Assembly (NCBI GenBank): GCA_013178165.1
Contig: JABLXG010000021.1
Location: 1-62,519, forward strand
DNA: 62,519 bases
From: Anaerolineae bacterium
Lineage (GTDB): Bacteria; Chloroflexota; Anaerolineae; Aggregatilineales; Ch27
Direction of reading: 5' to 3'
In this document: positions 25,871 through 34,072 of the stretch, piece after piece
Layout: every line of letters begins with the position of its first letter
Numbering within the stretch: the stretch's first letter is position 1
Notes under the pieces: model-generated
Database searches by the model: none
The model's input: the letters and a program-made list of their open reading frames with translations, nothing else
What the model was told of the DNA's origin: nothing
Program-made: the position numbers and the translations under genes

Positions 25871-26773
25871 CTACCCCACGCCCAACAGGTCGTCATAGAT
25901 CGCCAGGATTGCTTTGGCGCCCTCACCCATCGAGATCAGCACCTGGTCAGACTTAGCGGTGGTGACATCTCCGGCAGCATAGATTCCGCGCCGGCTGGTC
26001 CGGTTCATCTCATCGATCTTGACGAAACCACCCTCATCCAGTTCCACCAGGCCGGCGACCAGCTGCGAATTCGCCTGCAGCCCCTTTTCGACGAACACGG
26101 CTTCAACATGAATCTCGCGCACCTCATCGCCTTTGCGCACCACCACCGTATTCACAAAATCCTTACCCTTGACCTCCAGGACCTCATAGCTATCGAGGAT
26201 GGTGATGTTGCCTTCCGCTGCCAGGTTCCTGGCCAGCTGAATGTCCAGGTTGCCATGGGTAGGCGCGACCAGCGTGACATGGCGGGCGATGCGCTGCAAT
26301 TCCGCCGTCGCCCGCAACGCCTGAACGCCATCGCCCACAACCAGCACAACCCGATCGATAAACAACGGTGCATAGGTTGCCGTGCTATAGCACAGACCCT
26401 TCATTTCAAATTCAGCCTCGCCGGGCACATTGAGCATCTCCCCACGAGCGCCGGTTGCCAGCAGGACCGTCCTGGTCAGGTATTCCTTGCCATCACGGAG
26501 GATCACAGCGTAGTTTTCTCCGCGTGGCTCAATGCGGTCTACCGCCGTACGCACGCGCAGAAAGTCCAGGTACTCAATCTGCGATCGGAAGCGGTTGACC
26601 ATGGACTCGCCGATCAGGACATCGTAGTCTTCCACCCAGGGCAGGAGGAGCTTGCGATTGGTGCGCCCGCCCAACCCCGGCGAAATGAGCAGGACATCCA
26701 TACGCTTGCGGATAGCGTAAGCGGTTGCCGCCAGCCCGGCTGGCCCCCCGCCAATGATGATCACATCATACAT
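25871..26773 (-). CDS. Thioredoxin-reductase-like FAD/NAD(P) oxidoreductase without CxxC
   Basis: The 300-residue flavoprotein has an N-terminal FAD motif VIIIGGGPAGLAA (residues 4-16), the ATGARG motif (about 108-113), an NAD(P)-type fold VVLVVGDGVQALRA (near 143-156), and a C-terminal FAD motif GIYAAGDVT. It aligns in layout with thioredoxin reductase, but the redox CxxC site reads CYST, leaving one Cys. It therefore should not reduce thioredoxin in the usual way and may use another acceptor, like ferredoxin/flavodoxin-type NAD(P)H reductases. It follows the malic enzyme gene by 17 nt, suggesting joint expression. Confidence 0.85.
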   Translation of the reverse strand: MYDVIIIGGGPAGLAATAYAIRKRMDVLLISPGLGGRTNRKLLLPWVEDYDVLIGESMVNRFRSQIEYLDFLRVRTAVDRIEPRGENYAVILRDGKEYLTRTVLLATGARGEMLNVPGEAEFEMKGLCYSTATYAPLFIDRVVLVVGDGVQALRATAELQRIARHVTLVAPTHGNLDIQLARNLAAEGNITILDSYEVLEVKGKDFVNTVVVRKGDEVREIHVEAVFVEKGLQANSQLVAGLVELDEGGFVKIDEMNRTSRRGIYAAGDVTTAKSDQVLISMGEGAKAILAIYDDLLGVG

Positions 26774-26790
26774 ACCGTTTGACTCCTCAC

Positions 26791-28158
26791 TTATTCTTCC
26801 GGCGGCTCAGGGATAAAACCGGCGTCCATCAATAGTTTGGTCATGTCGCGCGCCTGGCGGATGATGGTCGACGCCCGCTCGTACTCCTCTTCATAGGTAC
26901 AAGGCAGGGTTGCCACCCCCTGTTCGACCGCCTTGGCCGCCACCGCTGCTGCTTCGCGCGGGAAGATCTCCCAGTCTTCCATGGTCGGCAGGATGTGCTC
27001 CGTCGAGAGCTTCTCCGGCGGGACCATCCCTGCCAGCGCCTCGGCGGCGGCAATGGCCATTTCGTCGGTGATTGTTGTCGCCCGCACATCCAGCGCCCCG
27101 CGGAAGATACCGGGGAAGCCCAGCGAGTTGTTGACCTGGTTGGGGAAGTCGCACCGGCCAGTCGCAACGATAGCGGCTCCAGCTTCCTGTGCCTCCCACG
27201 GCCAGATCTCCGGGATGGGGTTGGCCGCCGCAAAAACGATTGCGTCTTTGGCCATCGAGCGCACCCACTCCGGCTTGATCACATCCGGGCCAGGGGCGGA
27301 GAAGGCGATCACCGCATCAGCGCCGCGCATGGCTTCAGGGATGCCCCCCTGAATCTCTTCATCGTTCGTGATCTGGCACAGATGCCACTGCTGGACAAAT
27401 TCAGCCTTGCGCAGGGCAATATCGCGGCGGTGCTTCCCCAGAATCCCATCCACATCTACCATCAGGCAGTTGCCTGGCTCGACGCCGTAGGCGAACAACA
27501 AGCGCGAACAGGCGACGTTAGCCGCGCCAGCCCCGATGAAAGCGATGCGCATCTCGGAGAGCTTCTTGCCCACAATCTTGGCGGCGTTGATCATCCCGGC
27601 CAGAGTCACGCTGGCCGTGCCCTGCTGGTCATCGTGCCAGATGGGGATACGCGCCCGTTCCCGCAGCGTATCCAGAATGCGGAAGCACTTGGGTTGAGCG
27701 ATATCCTCCAGGTTGATGCCACCGAAAGCTGGCTGCAACATCAGCACCGTCTCAATGATCTTGTCCGGGTCTTTGGTGTCCAGCATAATAGGCACGCAAT
27801 CGACGCCGCCAAGATACTTGAACAGCAGCGCCTTGCCCTCCATCACCGGCAACCCGGCTTCCGGGCCGATGTCCCCCAGCCCCAGCACCCGCGTGCCATC
27901 GGAAATTACGGCCACCGTGTTCCACTTGCTGGTGTATTCATAGACCAGGCTGCGATCCTTGGCGATTGCCTTGCACGGGGCTGCCACACCCGGCGTGTAC
28001 CAGATCGAAAAGTCATCGATGCTGCGAACACTGGCCCGCAGCGCCGTCTGGATTTTGCCCCGGTAGAACGGGTGCAACCGCATGGCGTCTGCCGCAGGCT
28101 TCTTGGCCTGTTCGAGCAGTTCTTCCTTGGTGACCACTTGCTTGGCTTTGTGGGTCAT
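26791..28158 (-). CDS. NAD(P)-dependent malic enzyme (malate oxidoreductase)
   Basis: This 455-residue enzyme decarboxylates malate to pyruvate with reduction of NAD or NADP. SIWYTPGVAAPCKAI (about residues 51-65) contains the catalytic Tyr; IPIWHDDQQGTASVTLAG (about 172-189) holds metal ligands and the conserved Lys-equivalent region. RIAFIGAGAANVAC is the dinucleotide fold, and FAAANPIPEI is a family motif. The size matches the short bacterial malic enzymes. The cofactor preference cannot be assigned with confidence. It is the first gene of a two-gene minus-strand unit with the flavoprotein. Confidence 0.93.
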   Translation of the reverse strand: MTHKAKQVVTKEELLEQAKKPAADAMRLHPFYRGKIQTALRASVRSIDDFSIWYTPGVAAPCKAIAKDRSLVYEYTSKWNTVAVISDGTRVLGLGDIGPEAGLPVMEGKALLFKYLGGVDCVPIMLDTKDPDKIIETVLMLQPAFGGINLEDIAQPKCFRILDTLRERARIPIWHDDQQGTASVTLAGMINAAKIVGKKLSEMRIAFIGAGAANVACSRLLFAYGVEPGNCLMVDVDGILGKHRRDIALRKAEFVQQWHLCQITNDEEIQGGIPEAMRGADAVIAFSAPGPDVIKPEWVRSMAKDAIVFAAANPIPEIWPWEAQEAGAAIVATGRCDFPNQVNNSLGFPGIFRGALDVRATTITDEMAIAAAEALAGMVPPEKLSTEHILPTMEDWEIFPREAAAVAAKAVEQGVATLPCTYEEEYERASTIIRQARDMTKLLMDAGFIPEPPEE

Positions 28159-28201
28159 AGCGCTCCCTGTCGACTAACTCCGAGTGCGATGGCTGTGTGT
28201 C

Positions 28202-28230
28202 ATCGTACACCACAGTGGCATGGCAAACAA
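28202..28230 (-). promoter_or_regulatory. Candidate promoter of the malic enzyme gene
   Basis: On the minus strand TTGTTT (28225-28230) and TACGAT (28202-28207) are 17 bp apart, giving a leader of about 35-40 nt. The -35 overlaps the right arm of the hairpin at 28227-28254. Confidence 0.5.
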
Positions 28231-28254
28231 GGTGAGCTTTGGCGCTCACCTTGT
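28227..28254 (-). terminator. Perfect 11-bp hairpin after selB
   Basis: ACAAGGTGAGC (28227-28237) pairs perfectly with GCTCACCTTGT (28244-28254) around a 6-nt loop. Read on the minus strand it lies 68 nt past the selB stop and ends in TTGTTTG, so it fits a terminator for selB. Because it also overlaps the malic enzyme -35, an operator role is possible. Confidence 0.6.
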
Positions 28255-28321
28255 ATACTCAACATAGCACGCTTTGTGCAATCTATCCTATGACAGATGG
28301 CGGCTGAAGTTGTTACGAAAA

Positions 28322-30202
28322 TCACATTTTCGGTCGCCTGTTCCACACGCGCACATCCCCTTCGCGGCGGGTGATCCCCTGCCCATCCAGAAACTCCAGC
28401 AGCGCAATCGCATACTTGCGCGTCGTCCCAAACTGATCGCGCAACTCAGCAGCGGAGATGCTGCCGCCAGTGTCAAGCGTCCGGGCTACCGCAGCAAACA
28501 TCTCCCGGTACACCGGCGTGGTCAGCACCACATCCGGGGCGATGACCACCAGATCGCCGCGCTCCACCAGGTACCGGAACAGATCATCTCCGATCTGCGC
28601 CACGGCCTCCTTGACCGAGGGCGGCTGGTATGGAGCGCGGGCAAACACTGCTAGCAAGCCTTCCACCGCCTGCTGCTGAACAGGCGTCAATTGCACCGAG
28701 AACCCCTGCATCCAAACCAGGTCTTCGCCGCTCTCCACCCCTTGCACAGCGCTCTCCAGAAGGCGGTCGAAGGCGCTGCGCTCCAGCCCCAGGCGGCTAC
28801 GGAGTTGCTCGCGGGGCATACCACGGCGCAACGGCTCGGCCCGGTGATAGGCGGCTAACTCCTGCGTCAGACGCTGGCGGATGTTATGGAGCGTGACCGG
28901 ATCAACATACCAGCCTTCTCCCAACGCCAGAATTACCCCGCCCTGCAACGCCTCCTGCAGGGCAGCCCCGGCAATATCGGCTGGCATCCCGCTGCGCTCC
29001 TGCAACGTCTTTTCCCGCAGGGGAACACCCGCCCGTTCAAGTACCTGGGCCAGCAGCTCAGCCGGCGTACCCCGCGCCAGCGCCTCCAATCGGGCAATCA
29101 CCTCCGGACGCCGGCGCCGCCAGCGGCGACCAGGCGCCGGATCAACCACCACACCGCCGCCGATAGTCTCTCCCGGAGAAGGAAAGCGCAGGATAAAGCG
29201 GTCTCCGCGGGCCAGCGGCACAGGCTGCTCCAGCCGGATTTGAATCCAGCCTTCCGCCCCCGGCGCAATGGTTTCTGCATCAAGCAGGCGTACCCGCGCC
29301 AGAGCTTCCGCTGCGCCGGAAAAGAACTTGACTTCGGCGTTATGCAGAAGCGGACGACTAGCCTCCGCCAGCAGCCTGAGGCGGCCATCCAGCAACCTGG
29401 TGCCGCGTAGCCAGCCGGGCGTCGTCAAGACCTGGCCGCGCATGAGCTGCTGCTTTTCCACGCCGCTCAGGTTAACCGCTGCCCGGCTGCCCGGCCCGAT
29501 GCGCTCCCGCTTGGTCTGGTAAGCCTGCAGACCGCGTATACGGGCCGTGATCCCGACCGGCGCGATCTCCACCGTGTCGCCCACTGCCAGGCTGCCGCCG
29601 GTCAGCGTGCCGGTGACCACCGTCCCGAAACCGCTAATACTGAAAACGCGGTCGATCGGCAGACGCGGATGTCCGCGATCCAGGCGCGGCGGCAGCGCTG
29701 TCAGGCGCTCTGCCAGTACCTGCTTGAGGGTGTCCAGACCACGACCGTCGCGGGCGGAAACCGGCACGATTGGGGCGTCTGCCAGAGCAGTGCCGCTGAC
29801 GATCTCACGGATGTCCAGCTCAACCAGTTCCAGCCATTCCGGGTCCTCGACCGCGTCGATCTTGGTCAGGGCAATGACGCCGCCGGGTATGCCTAGCAGG
29901 TCAAGAATCGCCAGGTGTTCCCGTGTCTGCGGCATCACCCCTTCGTCAGCCGCAATGACGAACAGCGCCGCGTCGATGCCCCCCACGCCAGCCAGCATAT
30001 TCTCGATGAAATCGCGGTGCCCCGGCACATCGACGATCCCCACCGCCAGGTCGCCGGGCAAAGTCAACCAGGCGAAGCCCAGATCGATGGTCATCTCGCG
30101 CTCTTTTTCCTCGCGCAACCGGTCCGGATCAATCCCCGTCAACGCTTTGACCAGCGTCGATTTGCCATGATCGACATGACCGGCGGTGCCTATAACATAC
30201 AT
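28322..30202 (-). CDS. selB: Selenocysteine-specific elongation factor SelB
   Basis: SelB carries selenocysteinyl-tRNA to ribosomes paused at UGA codons marked by a SECIS hairpin. The 626-residue protein has the GTPase motifs GHVDHGKST (residues 8-16), DVPGH and TKID, then EF-Tu-like beta-barrel domains, and about 250 C-terminal residues of winged-helix repeats that bind the SECIS RNA. The opening MYVIGTAGHVDHGKSTLVKA is typical of SelB rather than EF-Tu. ATG 30202 follows GCAGGAGTGA. selA, selD and tRNA-Sec are not in the window, and I saw no obvious selenoprotein gene here. Confidence 0.95.
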   Translation of the reverse strand: MYVIGTAGHVDHGKSTLVKALTGIDPDRLREEKEREMTIDLGFAWLTLPGDLAVGIVDVPGHRDFIENMLAGVGGIDAALFVIAADEGVMPQTREHLAILDLLGIPGGVIALTKIDAVEDPEWLELVELDIREIVSGTALADAPIVPVSARDGRGLDTLKQVLAERLTALPPRLDRGHPRLPIDRVFSISGFGTVVTGTLTGGSLAVGDTVEIAPVGITARIRGLQAYQTKRERIGPGSRAAVNLSGVEKQQLMRGQVLTTPGWLRGTRLLDGRLRLLAEASRPLLHNAEVKFFSGAAEALARVRLLDAETIAPGAEGWIQIRLEQPVPLARGDRFILRFPSPGETIGGGVVVDPAPGRRWRRRRPEVIARLEALARGTPAELLAQVLERAGVPLREKTLQERSGMPADIAGAALQEALQGGVILALGEGWYVDPVTLHNIRQRLTQELAAYHRAEPLRRGMPREQLRSRLGLERSAFDRLLESAVQGVESGEDLVWMQGFSVQLTPVQQQAVEGLLAVFARAPYQPPSVKEAVAQIGDDLFRYLVERGDLVVIAPDVVLTTPVYREMFAAVARTLDTGGSISAAELRDQFGTTRKYAIALLEFLDGQGITRREGDVRVWNRRPKM

Positions 30203-30240
30203 CGCTCACTCCTGCGAGGACATGGTGCTCATCCCCACCT

Positions 30241-30269
30241 GACAAAGAAGGGCGTTCGCTGGAACGCCC
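30241..30269 (-). terminator. Terminator of the coiled-coil gene
   Basis: GGGCGTTC (30250-30257) pairs with GAACGCCC (30262-30269) across a 4-nt loop. On the minus strand it is followed by TTCTTTGTC, a fair U-rich tail, about 40 nt after the coiled-coil gene stop and before selB. Confidence 0.7.
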
Positions 30270-30310
30270 CGATCAGCCTGGCAGCCTGGCGAGCCGCGCC
30301 GGGTGGCGCG

Positions 30311-31516
30311 CTAGAACTTGTTGCCACCGTTGTCAGTGGGAGTCTTGGGCGAGACCCGCACATCAAATTCATCCAGCAGGGCCTGGTACTTTTCGCGGTA
30401 GAGGGCGAAACGCGCCCGTTCCAGCGCCCACAGCCGCTCGATGCTTTCGCGCAGTGGCGGAATCTGGCTGGCAATCTCCCCCAGCCGGGCGACAAACGTC
30501 TCGAATTCCTTGTCATGGCTGCGCCAGGCTTCGTCATTGGTCAGCGTAAACTGCTTCCAACGCTTCTGATCATCCGTCGTCCAGGCGTTCCACTCCTGGC
30601 GGAAGCGATCTTCAGAGAGCCGTTGCATCTCCGCCACTTCATTGATCCGCCGATCCAGCCGCTCAGCGATTCGCTCAAAGTCGTCGATGATGCGCTTCAT
30701 GTTGCGATAGGCTTCCGACCAGGTTTCAAAGCGCTGCATGTAGGCCTGCATCTCTTCGTCATAGTTGCCGATCCGGCTCTCAAAGGCGGCGATCTGCTGA
30801 TCGCGCTGTTGCAGCAATAGAGTCTGCTGGTCGATGAATTGCTGGATTTGCTCGCGGCGTTCGCGTTCCGTGCTCTGGATCTCCAGGATGCGCTTCTCGT
30901 TGCGGAGGGCCATGTCTTCCAGCAGTTCCAGCTTGGGCCGGATGGCGTCGATCTGCTTCTGTTGCTCCGGCAGTTCGGCCTGCACTTCGGAAAGACGGCG
31001 CGAATCGGCCCGCCGCTGTTCCTCCAGAAAAGCCAGACGGCGGTCCGGTTCCTCTAGCTTCTTGCTCATATCATCCAGCCGCTGCTGAAGCGCCGGGATC
31101 GCTGTCGCCAGGCGGTCCTGCTCCGCCCGGATCGGAGGCAACTGATCCAGGGCGCGCTCCAGCTTATCCAGCCGCTCGCCAAGTTCACGCACCGGACGGA
31201 TCAGGCTCTCGCGGGAAAGCGCGGCCCTCCGTTCCGCTTCGCGTTCGGCGGCCAGCCGCTTGGCCTCGTTCTGTTCAACCAGCTGCATCATCTCCAGCCG
31301 CAACTGGGCCATGATCTCGGCATCTTTACCCGCCGGCAAAAAAGCACCACGCAGCGATGCTTGATCGCTTTCCACCCCGCCGACGCGTCGGGTAAGCTGG
31401 GCAATGGTCTCCTGCTGTTGCTGAATGCGCTCTTCGAGGGCGGCGATCACCGCCTTGTCGCGGCGTCGCTCTTCATCCAGCCACTCGATCATCCTGGCAA
31501 TCTGGTTAATATCCAT
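30311..31516 (-). CDS. Long coiled-coil protein of unknown function
   Basis: The 401-residue protein is rich in Glu, Arg, Gln and Leu with heptad-like spacing over nearly its whole length and no membrane segment, signal peptide or Cys motif. The first 20 residues (MDINQIARMIEWLDEERRRD) begin the coil at once. Such proteins are often scaffolds or SMC-like partners, but I do not recognise a family. ATG 31516 has GGAGGAAAG upstream; the frame stays open 37 codons further, through the leader. A terminator separates it from selB, so a functional link is not implied. Confidence 0.75.
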   Translation of the reverse strand: MDINQIARMIEWLDEERRRDKAVIAALEERIQQQQETIAQLTRRVGGVESDQASLRGAFLPAGKDAEIMAQLRLEMMQLVEQNEAKRLAAEREAERRAALSRESLIRPVRELGERLDKLERALDQLPPIRAEQDRLATAIPALQQRLDDMSKKLEEPDRRLAFLEEQRRADSRRLSEVQAELPEQQKQIDAIRPKLELLEDMALRNEKRILEIQSTERERREQIQQFIDQQTLLLQQRDQQIAAFESRIGNYDEEMQAYMQRFETWSEAYRNMKRIIDDFERIAERLDRRINEVAEMQRLSEDRFRQEWNAWTTDDQKRWKQFTLTNDEAWRSHDKEFETFVARLGEIASQIPPLRESIERLWALERARFALYREKYQALLDEFDVRVSPKTPTDNGGNKF

Positions 31517-31638
31517 ATTGACTTTCCTCCCACCACCCGCCTCCTGCCGTACCCGGTCTGTCACGCGGGCAGCGGACTCGCGGCGGCTGTCACGTTTCCC
31601 CGTCAGGGTTGCCCTGCCGCCGTACATGCTACAGCCGC

Positions 31639-31644
31639 ATTATA
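31639..31644 (-). promoter_or_regulatory. -10 element of the coiled-coil gene
   Basis: The minus strand has a perfect TATAAT about 120 nt upstream of ATG 31516. The -35 position (31662-31667) reads TGTAAT, a weak match. It lies about 60 bp from the divergent -10 of the GT4 gene. Confidence 0.4.
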
Positions 31645-31705
31645 ACCGATCCGGGGGGTGCATTACAGCCTGTGCCAGGAGGCTGGTTTGTACTCCTTCT
31701 TGCGC

Positions 31706-31711
31706 TATACT
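31706..31711 (+). promoter_or_regulatory. -10 element of a leaderless GT4 gene
   Basis: TATACT ends 7 nt before ATG 31719, so transcription would begin at or next to the start codon. No ribosome-binding site is seen. The -35 is weak. Confidence 0.5.
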
Positions 31712-31718
31712 CCTGACC

Positions 31719-32831
31719 ATGAGCACCATAGGCATCGACGCGCGACTCCTCTATTACCGGCAGGGTGGCATTGCGGCGTATACCCGCCATCTGATCGAGC
31801 AACTGGCCGCCCTGGACAGTACCACACGCTATGACATTCTGCACAGCCGCAAAGACCCGCATACCCTGGCGCCCGGCCCCAACTTTGCCCGCGTCTCCCT
31901 GTGGACGCCCAGCCACCACCGTCTGGAATCCTGGGCGCTGGCCGCTGAGATCATCCGTCTGCGGCTGGATGTGCTGCATAGCCCTGATTTCATCCCCCCG
32001 CTCCGGGGTGCGCGGCGATACGTGATCACCGTTCACGATCTGAACTTCCTGTACTATCCGCAGTTTCTGACCGCAGACAGCCGCCGCTACTACAGCGGCC
32101 AGATCGCTCGGGCTGTCCGCCAGGCCGATCATATCCTGGCCTGCTCCCAGGCCACACGGAACGACCTGATCGAGCGGCTGGGTGTACCGGAATCGCGGAT
32201 CACCGTGCATCTGGAGGGCGTAGATTCATCCTTCCACCCGCTGCCAGAAGAGGAGATCGCCGCCGCCTGCCGGACGCTGAGCCTGCCACGCGGCTTCATC
32301 CTGTTCGTGGGTACTTTCGAGCCGCGCAAGAACCTGGCCGGTTTGCTGGATGCTTACCACCGGCTGCGCGTGTCCCTGTCTGACGCGCCACCGCTGGTTC
32401 TGGCCGGACGGCGCGGCTGGCTGTACGAAACCCTATTCGAACGGGTTGCCAACCTGGGACTTGAAGCGCACGTCCTCTGGCGAGAAGATATCCCGCAGCC
32501 GCTTTTGCCCGCCCTCTACAATGCTGCCGCAGTGCTGGTGCTGCCGTCGTTCTACGAGGGATTCGGCCTGACGGCCCTGGAAGCGATGGCCTGCGGCACG
32601 CCGGTCATCGTCACCAACCGCAGCGCGCCGCCGGAGATCGTCGGAGAAGCTGGATTGTTGATTGATCCCGACCAGCCAGAGGAGATCGCGGCCCGGCTGC
32701 AGGAGGTTCTGACCGATAGCGCCCTGTCCGCGCGCCTGCGGCGGGCGGGCCTGGCCCGTGCCGCCATGTTCACCTGGCAGCAGACCGCGACGGTTACCCA
32801 CCGCGTTTATCAGCAGCTGCTTTCCAGCTAG
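31719..32831 (+). CDS. Glycosyltransferase family 4
   Basis: This 370-residue protein has the two Rossmann halves of GT-B enzymes. VITVHDLNFLYYP (about residues 104-116) lies in the acceptor half. In the donor half, FVGTFEPRKNLAGLLDAY (about 196-213) and SFYEGFGLTALEAMACGTPVI (about 275-295) match the GT4 nucleotide-sugar site with its E-x7-E pattern. It acts on the cytoplasmic side and likely builds an envelope polysaccharide or glycolipid. The longer open frame from 31425 overlaps the divergent gene, and ATG 31719 fits a leaderless start. Two further glycosyltransferase genes follow closely. Confidence 0.88.
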   Translation: MSTIGIDARLLYYRQGGIAAYTRHLIEQLAALDSTTRYDILHSRKDPHTLAPGPNFARVSLWTPSHHRLESWALAAEIIRLRLDVLHSPDFIPPLRGARRYVITVHDLNFLYYPQFLTADSRRYYSGQIARAVRQADHILACSQATRNDLIERLGVPESRITVHLEGVDSSFHPLPEEEIAAACRTLSLPRGFILFVGTFEPRKNLAGLLDAYHRLRVSLSDAPPLVLAGRRGWLYETLFERVANLGLEAHVLWREDIPQPLLPALYNAAAVLVLPSFYEGFGLTALEAMACGTPVIVTNRSAPPEIVGEAGLLIDPDQPEEIAARLQEVLTDSALSARLRRAGLARAAMFTWQQTATVTHRVYQQLLSS

Positions 32832-32854
32832 ACACCTTTGCAGGAGAGTCTGTC

Positions 32855-34072
32855 TTGCGTATCCTGTTCCTGACTTCCGAACTGCCTTATCCCCCTTACG
32901 CCGGGGCGCCCATGCGCAATTTTGGGATCATCGAAGGGCTGGCGGATCATGAAATCTGGTTGTTATCCTTTCACAGCAAACGCACCATCGAGCCAGATCG
33001 GACTCCGCTGGCCCGCCTCTGTGCAGCCATCACCACGGTATCCACCCCTGTGCGCACCGCGCCAGATCGGTTGCGGACTCTGCTGCTGACCAGCGAGGCC
33101 GATATCGCTCGCCGCTTCCATTCGCCAGCATTTGCGGCTCAACTCCGCCAGTGGCTGTCGGCGACCCGGTTTGACGTGATCCAGATTGAAAACCTGGAAA
33201 TGGCCATCTACCTGCCCATCATCCGGGAGATACAGCCGGGAACCCCCGTGATCTATGATGCCCACAACGCCGAATACGCCCTCCAGCAACGCATCTACGA
33301 GACCGAACGTGGCGCCCTGAGCAACCTGCCCGGCGCATTCTATTCGCGCCTCCAGGCGGAACGGGTGCGCCGCCTGGAGCAGAGCGTCTGCCGGAGGGTA
33401 GACCACATTATCGCCGTGTCTGAGACAGATGCCGGTCTGCTGCGCACGCTGGCCGCAGGAACGCCGATAACGGTCGTTCCTAACGGCATCTCGGCGCACC
33501 TGTACTGCCAGCCAGCCGTCGAACCGGTTGACCTGGAAAAGCCGGCGCTGGTTTTTACCGGCAAAATGGACTACCGCCCCAACATCGACGCTGCGCTCTG
33601 GTTCGGCCAGGAAGTCCTGCCGTTGGTCCGCCAGGAATTGCCCAACGCCCACTTCTACGTTGTCGGTCAATCGCCACATCCACGCCTGAATGTACTGCGC
33701 GGCCAGTGCGGGATCACGCTCACCGGTCTGGTGCCGGATATCCTGCCATACCTGCAGGCGGCAAGCGTCTTTGTAGTGCCTCTGCGGATGGGCAGCGGCA
33801 CGCGTCTGAAGGTGCTGGAGGCCATGGCTGCCGGCTGCCCGATTGTCAGCACCACCATTGGTGTACAGGGGCTGGCCATTAAGGATGGCCAGGAAGTCAT
33901 GATTGCCGATACTGCCAAGGAATTTGCCCGTTCGGTGGTTCGGCTGTACCGCGATTCAGAACAGGCAGGCATGCTGGGCGAAAAAGCCCGCGCCTTTGTA
34001 CAGGAGCGCTATGATTGGTCCATTTTGCTGCCCCGCCTGCGGGCTGTATACCGGGAATTAGGCGTTGGCTGA
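32855..34072 (+). CDS. Glycosyltransferase family 4 (second)
   Basis: This 405-residue GT-B protein starts at TTG 32855, with CAGGAGAG about eight bases upstream. RILFLTSELPYPPYAGAPMR opens the fold. VIYDAHNAEYALQQR (about 134-148) and the donor-site stretch MGSGTRLKVLEAMAAGCPIVS (about 312-332) identify GT4. Its N-terminal sequence pattern is common in Gram-positive-type and Chloroflexota polysaccharide clusters. It lies 23 bp after the first GT4 gene and overlaps the GT9 gene by 8 nt. The sugar is unknown. Confidence 0.87.
   Translation: MRILFLTSELPYPPYAGAPMRNFGIIEGLADHEIWLLSFHSKRTIEPDRTPLARLCAAITTVSTPVRTAPDRLRTLLLTSEADIARRFHSPAFAAQLRQWLSATRFDVIQIENLEMAIYLPIIREIQPGTPVIYDAHNAEYALQQRIYETERGALSNLPGAFYSRLQAERVRRLEQSVCRRVDHIIAVSETDAGLLRTLAAGTPITVVPNGISAHLYCQPAVEPVDLEKPALVFTGKMDYRPNIDAALWFGQEVLPLVRQELPNAHFYVVGQSPHPRLNVLRGQCGITLTGLVPDILPYLQAASVFVVPLRMGSGTRLKVLEAMAAGCPIVSTTIGVQGLAIKDGQEVMIADTAKEFARSVVRLYRDSEQAGMLGEKARAFVQERYDWSILLPRLRAVYRELGVG

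Noticed and set aside
26995..28293. Plus-strand open frame of 432 codons
   Set aside because: It is antisense to the malic enzyme gene.
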